Origin: RGIG3009 sp964490085 | GTDB lineage: Bacteria > Bacillota > Clostridia > Oscillospirales > Acutalibacteraceae | NCBI GenBank assembly: GCA_964490085.1 | Contig: CAZBAO010000022.1 | Coordinates: 1-18,831 of the forward strand | Reading direction: 5' to 3' | DNA length: 18,831 bases | Shown: one piece after another, positions 15,371 to 18,831 of the stretch | Layout of the letters: each line of letters opens with the position of its first letter | Position numbering within the stretch: the first letter of the stretch is position 1 | Position numbers and translations under genes: made by a program | The notes under the pieces: model-generated | Database searches by the model: none | What the model was told of the DNA's origin: nothing | The model's input: only the letters and a program-made list of their open reading frames with translations

Positions 15371-16012
15371 TTATCTGCGATTCTTTACGAAGCGATCATA
15401 TAGGAAAACACCGACGAGCAATACCGCGGCAATACCACAGGCTAACAGTACTTCCAAAAGTGCCTGATCGGAGAAGGGGGTGGACTCGGTTTCGTTTGCG
15501 GTTTCCGTTACCGCATAGAATTCCCACTCGATCAGGTCGTCTTCTGCCAGTCCTTCGCCGGCATAGGTGTAATCACAGCGCAGATCAATGGAATAAGTAA
15601 TCTGTGCGTTGGCGGGGAGCAAGGTGTTTAAGGTGAAATCTCGGTCATCGTTAATACCGCTGTATGCGCCCTCGTACAGCACGGTGTCGCCGTCGCGTAC
15701 AGTGACATACACGTGATTCAAATAGCGGAGAGCCTCTTCGTTATCGTACGGCAGTTCAACTGTGCGCAACCCGATCTTTTGCTCGGTGGTGGTACTGTTA
15801 CGCACGGTCAACGTGCCGGCAGTGGTGGTATACTCGCCGGCCTTTAGGGTCGGTCTTTCCCAAAATGCGGGCGCGTTCTCGGCGGTGAACGCCAGTGTAT
15901 CATCGCCCAGCGTACCCAGATTGTAAAGCTGTGTGTTGTTGTCGGCTGTTGCCGGCATTGCCATCAAGCCGAGGAAAACCACACACATCATAAGCATCAA
16001 AATTTTTTTCAT
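15371..16012 (-). CDS. Secreted, membrane-anchored beta protein, possibly TasA/camelysin-like
   Basis: 213 residues. A signal peptide (MKKILMLMMCVVFLGLMAMPATA) is followed by a mature part rich in beta-strand pattern: a GTLTVRN strand, a segment LNHVYVTVRDGDTVLYEGAYSGI, and LLPANAQITYSIDL. This order resembles TasA/camelysin-type domains (strand GxLTVxN, then VxVxDGxxxLYxG, then a loop before a YxI strand), but I hold that only weakly. A transmembrane helix (about 185-205) and a basic tail DRFVKNRR anchor it with the bulk outside. The start at 16012 is chosen over an ATG 21 bases upstream because AGAGGAGG lies between. It overlaps the LamG gene stop by 4 bases (ATGA), so the two are co-translated. 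Confidence 0.8.
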   Translation of the reverse strand: MKKILMLMMCVVFLGLMAMPATADNNTQLYNLGTLGDDTLAFTAENAPAFWERPTLKAGEYTTTAGTLTVRNSTTTEQKIGLRTVELPYDNEEALRYLNHVYVTVRDGDTVLYEGAYSGINDDRDFTLNTLLPANAQITYSIDLRCDYTYAGEGLAEDDLIEWEFYAVTETANETESTPFSDQALLEVLLACGIAAVLLVGVFLYDRFVKNRR

Positions 16013-17013
16013 GGGTGATCCTCCTCTGGCCATTTCTGACCCTTTTTACGGTATAAGCTTAGTACCAATGACAGAACGATCGCCAGCACCACACATCCGC
16101 CCAATATTGCGAACAGAATAGGTGAAAGCCCTAAAATGCGGGTGGGTTCCTCCTCGGTGGCTGAGGTATCACTAACATACGGCTTGGTTGCCAGTACTTC
16201 CTTTTTAGTGGTGGGCTTGACGCCCTCGGTCGGTTCTTTGTTTTGCGCCAACAGTCCGATCTGATCCGTATCCAGTACCGTGGTGTATAACAGCGCGTTG
16301 TCTACAAGACCGTTGAATTGGGCGTCGCCCTCAAATTCACTGCCGATCACCAGGCGATACGGATCCATGGCATCGACCGAAAATTCCTCAAGTGTCTGGG
16401 AAGCGTACAGCGTTCCGTCAAGATACAAGGAGACCTCCGTATCCGATAAGGTCACCGCGATGTGGTGCCATTCGTTTGTCTGCAGTGCGGACGAAACGTT
16501 CTCCGCCACCGCATGATACAGCGAGACGGGTTCGATCTGTGGATCTTCTATCGTCAGCTGGATACCGTTTAGTTCCTGTGACGCATCGGTGTTATGCGGC
16601 GAAAGTATCAGACTGTGATTTTCATTTTTGTAAACACACAGTAGGCGCTGCTCTTTTTCGCCGTCATTTCCCGCCCAGTTGACCCAAGCGGAAAAGGTAA
16701 AGGCGGACAGCTCCTTGACGCGTGCGGTTGCAAGCCGAATATGCTGGGTGCTACCGTCCAGCTGTAAAGCCTTTCCGGCAATGCCGTTCTCCGTCCAAGT
16801 AAAAGACGCGGCATCGCTCTTATTGCCATTCATCATGTAATAAACGTCATCCGGCACGTCGTCCGGTTCCGTAACAAGGCGGATATATTCTATTTCGTTC
16901 GTGTCGGCATCCTCTGCCGGTTCGGTAGCCGACACAGGCCAGACAGGCATCACCGAGATGACCGTTGTCAACGCGAGCAGGCCTATAAGATTACGAACAG
17001 GTTGTAAGCTCAT
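16009..17013 (-). CDS. Membrane-anchored LamG/concanavalin A-like surface protein
   Basis: 334 residues. A signal peptide (about 1-29, ending PVSA) is followed by a laminin-G-like jelly-roll domain (about 70-255) with the usual pieces: GIAGKALQLDGSTQHIRL, LSAFTFSAWVNW, NEWHHIAVTLSDTEVSLYLDGTL and FNGLVDNALLYTTVL. Then come a Thr/Pro/Glu-rich linker (about 260-292), one transmembrane helix (about 298-321) and a cytoplasmic tail RKKGQKWPEEDHP. LamG domains bind carbohydrate or protein ligands; no enzyme motif is seen. It is the second gene of a three-gene minus-strand operon, 18 bases after the small unknown gene and overlapping the next by 4 bases. Confidence 0.85.
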   Translation of the reverse strand: MSLQPVRNLIGLLALTTVISVMPVWPVSATEPAEDADTNEIEYIRLVTEPDDVPDDVYYMMNGNKSDAASFTWTENGIAGKALQLDGSTQHIRLATARVKELSAFTFSAWVNWAGNDGEKEQRLLCVYKNENHSLILSPHNTDASQELNGIQLTIEDPQIEPVSLYHAVAENVSSALQTNEWHHIAVTLSDTEVSLYLDGTLYASQTLEEFSVDAMDPYRLVIGSEFEGDAQFNGLVDNALLYTTVLDTDQIGLLAQNKEPTEGVKPTTKKEVLATKPYVSDTSATEEEPTRILGLSPILFAILGGCVVLAIVLSLVLSLYRKKGQKWPEEDHP

Positions 17014-17031
17014 GGAGAGTACCTTACCTTT

Positions 17032-17343
17032 CTAACGATAGTACTTGTAATAAGCGACCACGGTAACACGCCTGCCGGTGACGGAATCATCGCCGGTTAT
17101 GAGCACGCCGTTCCGGCTCATCAGTTCACCGTATTCCATCGTGGAGAGTGGACAGGCAAACGGGACGGAGCTGTCCGAAAAGCGCAACTCCAGTTGCTCG
17201 GTCGCGGCACAAATACGGCCGTCTTTACCGATCACGACCTCACCGGTCGGCCCGCGGCGCACCGCATAGGTAATGAGTTTTCCGTCCAAAGCGACGATGA
17301 CCGGCGGTTGCTTTACGGTCTGTTTCCGAAAAAACCAGCCCAT
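17032..17343 (-). CDS. Small protein of unknown function, first gene of the surface cassette
   Basis: 103 residues, not recognised. It starts MGWFFRKQTVKQPP, has no signal peptide or transmembrane helix, and shows alternating hydrophobic strands (VIVALDGKLITYAV, GEVVIGKDGRICA, QLELRFSDSSVPFACPL, RRVTVVAYYKYY) that suggest a small beta fold. It contains two Cys residues, spaced too far apart to form a simple metal motif. A ribosome site GGAGGG lies 8 bases before the ATG, and a near-consensus promoter lies 40 bases further up. Because it leads an operon with two membrane-anchored proteins, it may act on or with their cytoplasmic tails; this is inference only. Confidence 0.75.
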   Translation of the reverse strand: MGWFFRKQTVKQPPVIVALDGKLITYAVRRGPTGEVVIGKDGRICAATEQLELRFSDSSVPFACPLSTMEYGELMSRNGVLITGDDSVTGRRVTVVAYYKYYR

Positions 17344-17382
17344 TATTCGTGCCCTCCGTTACGCTACTTATTTACAAAGGAT

Positions 17383-17411
17383 ATTGTACTATTTTCACAG
17401 AGTTCTGTCAA
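17383..17411 (-). promoter_or_regulatory. Strong promoter of the three-gene surface cassette
   Basis: On the minus strand: consensus TTGACA (17411-17406), 17-base spacer, TACAAT (17388-17383). It is the closest to the sigma-A consensus in the window, with the start codon of the 103-residue gene 40 bases downstream. Confidence 0.85.
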
Positions 17412-17458
17412 TAAGAAAGAAAAGTTCATAGTTTCTTCATGGGTGTTCGGGAAGTGCT

Positions 17459-17467
17459 TGCTATAAT
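17459..17467 (+). promoter_or_regulatory. Extended -10 promoter of the lipid kinase gene
   Basis: TGCTATAAT (17459-17467) matches the extended -10 consensus TGnTATAAT. No good -35 is present at 16-18 bases upstream, but an extended -10 can work without one. The start codon lies 39 bases downstream. Confidence 0.6.
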
Positions 17468-17506
17468 AAAATAAAGCAAAAGGTCGGTAAGGGGGTCGTC
17501 GGTAAA

Positions 17507-18400
17507 ATGACGGTAGGTACAAAGGTGTTGCTGATCGTTAATCCTGTAGCGGGAAAAGCGAAGGGTCGCTCTGCTCTGTTTCCGCTCACCGAAACGCTGT
17601 GTCGCGAGGGGTATATTCCAACAGTCCATATCACCGGGGAGCGGGGGGATGCACGGCGAGTTGCTCAGAAATTGGCTTCCTATCACGATCTGGTGATCTG
17701 TTGCGGCGGAGATGGCACGCTGAATGAGGTGATAGATGGAATGCTGGCATGTGACAAGCAGGTACCGCTTGGGTATATACCTGCGGGAAGCACGAACGAT
17801 TTTGCCAACAGTCTGCATTTGAAAACACAGCCTGCGGCGGCGTTGCGTGAAATTCTTGACGGCCGTGACGATGCCATGGACGTTGGTTTTTTTAACGATA
17901 CGCGTCATTTCTCGTACATTGCTTCTTTCGGCATGTTTACGGCTGCCTCCTATAACGCATCTCAAACCACTAAAAACGCGCTGGGCCATTTTGCGTATTT
18001 GTTGGAAGGCAGTAAAGAGCTGTTTTCCGTACAGAGCCATCAGATCATTGCCCAAACGGCTGATGAGCGCTACGAGGGTGATTATCTGTTCGGCGCTGTA
18101 TGCAACTCTACCTCAGTTGCCGGTTTGGTCAAACTCAATGCCGGAATCGTGGATATGAGTGATGGCTTGTTTGAGGTGATACTGGTGCGCCGTCCCATGA
18201 ATCCCGCTGAACTTGCGCGTGTACTCAACTCGATCAATACGGCGGATTTTGATTCGGAGCTTTTTGATTTCTTTAAAGCGTCCGAGGTCACGTTTACTAT
18301 GAAAAAGCCGCTGCCGTGGTCGTTGGACGGCGAGTATGCACAGGGTGCTGAAACGTTGACTGTCAAGAATATCCACAACGCCATCTTACTGCGTCATTAA
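17507..18400 (+). CDS. Diacylglycerol/lipid kinase family protein (YegS/DagK type)
   Basis: 297-residue cytoplasmic, membrane-associating kinase of the DAGK catalytic superfamily. In Gram-positive bacteria DagK phosphorylates diacylglycerol to return it to phospholipid and lipoteichoic acid turnover; other members act on other lipids, so the substrate is not certain. Motifs: nucleotide-binding VNPVAGKAKG (11-20), GGDGTLNEV (67-75), GYIPAGSTNDFA (about 88-99), DGLFEVILV, and the C-terminal LDGEYAQG characteristic of the family. The start at 17507 has a GGGGG-rich stretch about 10 bases upstream. It is monocistronic, with its own extended -10 promoter and a downstream terminator. Confidence 0.92.
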   Translation: MTVGTKVLLIVNPVAGKAKGRSALFPLTETLCREGYIPTVHITGERGDARRVAQKLASYHDLVICCGGDGTLNEVIDGMLACDKQVPLGYIPAGSTNDFANSLHLKTQPAAALREILDGRDDAMDVGFFNDTRHFSYIASFGMFTAASYNASQTTKNALGHFAYLLEGSKELFSVQSHQIIAQTADERYEGDYLFGAVCNSTSVAGLVKLNAGIVDMSDGLFEVILVRRPMNPAELARVLNSINTADFDSELFDFFKASEVTFTMKKPLPWSLDGEYAQGAETLTVKNIHNAILLRH

Positions 18401-18464
18401 TACAAAACGAAGAATGCCGCCTATTTCCGTGATATTCTTAACGGAGAATTGGTGGGTGGGTATG

Positions 18465-18494
18465 TAACCGGAAGGTGTAAAAACCTTCCGGTTA
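18465..18494 (+). terminator. Intrinsic terminator of the lipid kinase gene
   Basis: Perfect 11-base arms TAACCGGAAGG and CCTTCCGGTTA (18465-18475, 18484-18494) with an 8-base A-rich loop, followed by the imperfect T tract CTTTT. No T tract follows on the minus strand, so it works in the plus direction. Confidence 0.8.
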
Positions 18495-18640
18495 TTACTT
18501 TTATGCGGTTTTCACAGCGGGGTCTGCGAGGACTTCGATCGCAGGGATACCTTCCTGTTCGGAAAGTCGGAAGGCATAGTGTATGCAAAGGAAACTTTTG
18601 TCAAGGTAGGGTGAATGAGATAGGTGGGTTTGAGTATCAG
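18495..18640. other. Intergenic stretch with no supported gene
   Basis: No promoter, start codon with ribosome site or RNA structure was found. On the minus strand a stop-free frame ends at the TAA at 18503-18501. Its last residues look protein-like (AFRLSEQEGIPAIEVLADP), but the frame has no ATG, GTG or TTG start downstream of the stop that overlaps the end of the kinase gene. It could be a decayed gene end or chance. Confidence 0.4.
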
Positions 18641-18666
18641 AAAAGACACCGCTTTTTAACGGTGCC
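18641..18666 (-). terminator. Intrinsic terminator of the histidine kinase gene
   Basis: On the minus strand: GGCACCG, loop TTAAAAAG, CGGTGTC (18666-18645, one G-U pair), followed by TTTT (18644-18641). It begins 7 bases after the kinase stop codon. Confidence 0.8.
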
Positions 18667-18673
18667 TTTCCGA

Positions 18674-18831
18674 TTAAAATTCAACCGTGATCGTCGTACC
18701 TTTTCCAACCTTGCTATCGAGTTTGATCGTGCCTCCGTGATAGGCTACGGCGTGTTTGACGATAGAAAGACCAAGGCCTGTGCCGCCGGTTTCTTTGGAA
18801 TGGCTCTTATCCACACGGTAGAAGCGTTCAA
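18674..18831 (-). CDS. Sensor histidine kinase, C-terminal fragment (cut by window edge)
   Basis: Only the last 51 complete codons lie in the window. They read ERFYRVDKSHSKETGGTGLGLSIVKHAV and end KGTTITVEF. This is the end of a HATPase_c domain: the F-box-like ERFYRVDKS, the G2 box GGTGLGLSIVKH that closes over ATP, and the final beta strands. Wording such as FYRVDKSHS is typical of PhoR/WalK-like membrane sensor kinases of Firmicutes, so a two-component system probably continues to the right. The sensor region and partner regulator are outside the window, so the stimulus cannot be named. Confidence 0.93.
   Translation of the reverse strand, partial: ERFYRVDKSHSKETGGTGLGLSIVKHAVAYHGGTIKLDSKVGKGTTITVEF

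Noticed and set aside
17426..18055. Minus-strand frame of 209 codons over the lipid kinase gene
   Set aside because: It lies antisense to conserved DAGK motifs and runs across the extended -10 promoter of that gene. No ribosome site or recognisable domain was found.
18503..18831. Plus-strand frame beginning at an ATG at 18503 and open to the window end
   Set aside because: It runs antisense to the histidine kinase C-terminus and through its terminator, with no ribosome site before the ATG. It is an antisense artefact.

Overview
The window looks like a chromosomal segment of a Clostridia-type Firmicute, most likely an uncultured Oscillospirales/Ruminococcaceae-like anaerobe with a moderate GC content. 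This is inferred from a T-box tRNA-sensing leader in front of pheST, an IreB-family regulator, the TrmK/Nif3-like pair, a bacterial Rqc2 homologue (RqcH), strong AGGAGG-type ribosome sites and TTGACA/TGnTATAAT-type promoters. Nearly all of it is core housekeeping DNA, densely packed, with short intergenic gaps. I see no insertion sequence, prophage, CRISPR array, tRNA or rRNA.

Layout. (1) 1-6598, plus strand: a phosphohexomutase cut off at its 5' end by the window edge, then prmA and rsmE (ribosomal protein and 16S rRNA methylation), a small DUF1858 CxxC protein with its own promoter, a hairpin terminator, then trmK, a Nif3-like metal protein and rqcH, closed by a bidirectional terminator. 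(2) 6605-10966, minus strand: pheS-pheT behind a complete phenylalanine T-box leader (UUC specifier), followed by ireB and a conserved hypothetical gene that have an additional promoter. (3) 10977-15362, plus strand: a MinD-like ATPase, a methylglyoxal-synthase-family protein, hisS and aspS, read as one operon from a promoter back-to-back with the pheS promoter and ended by a bidirectional terminator. (4) 15371-17411, minus strand: a three-gene cassette encoding a small unknown protein and two single-pass membrane-anchored surface proteins (one LamG-like, one a TasA/camelysin-like beta protein). (5) 17459-18494, plus strand: a YegS/DagK-type lipid kinase. (6) 18641-18831, minus strand: the C-terminal end of a sensor histidine kinase and its terminator.

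How the genes fit together: most products serve translation (three aminoacyl-tRNA synthetases, PrmA, RsmE, TrmK, RqcH). The least explained parts are the surface-protein cassette and the MinD-like/methylglyoxal-synthase pair. In the latter the synthase homologue lacks three residues that are catalytic in characterised enzymes, so it may be a repurposed protein. No clearly new multi-gene defence or mobile system is visible.
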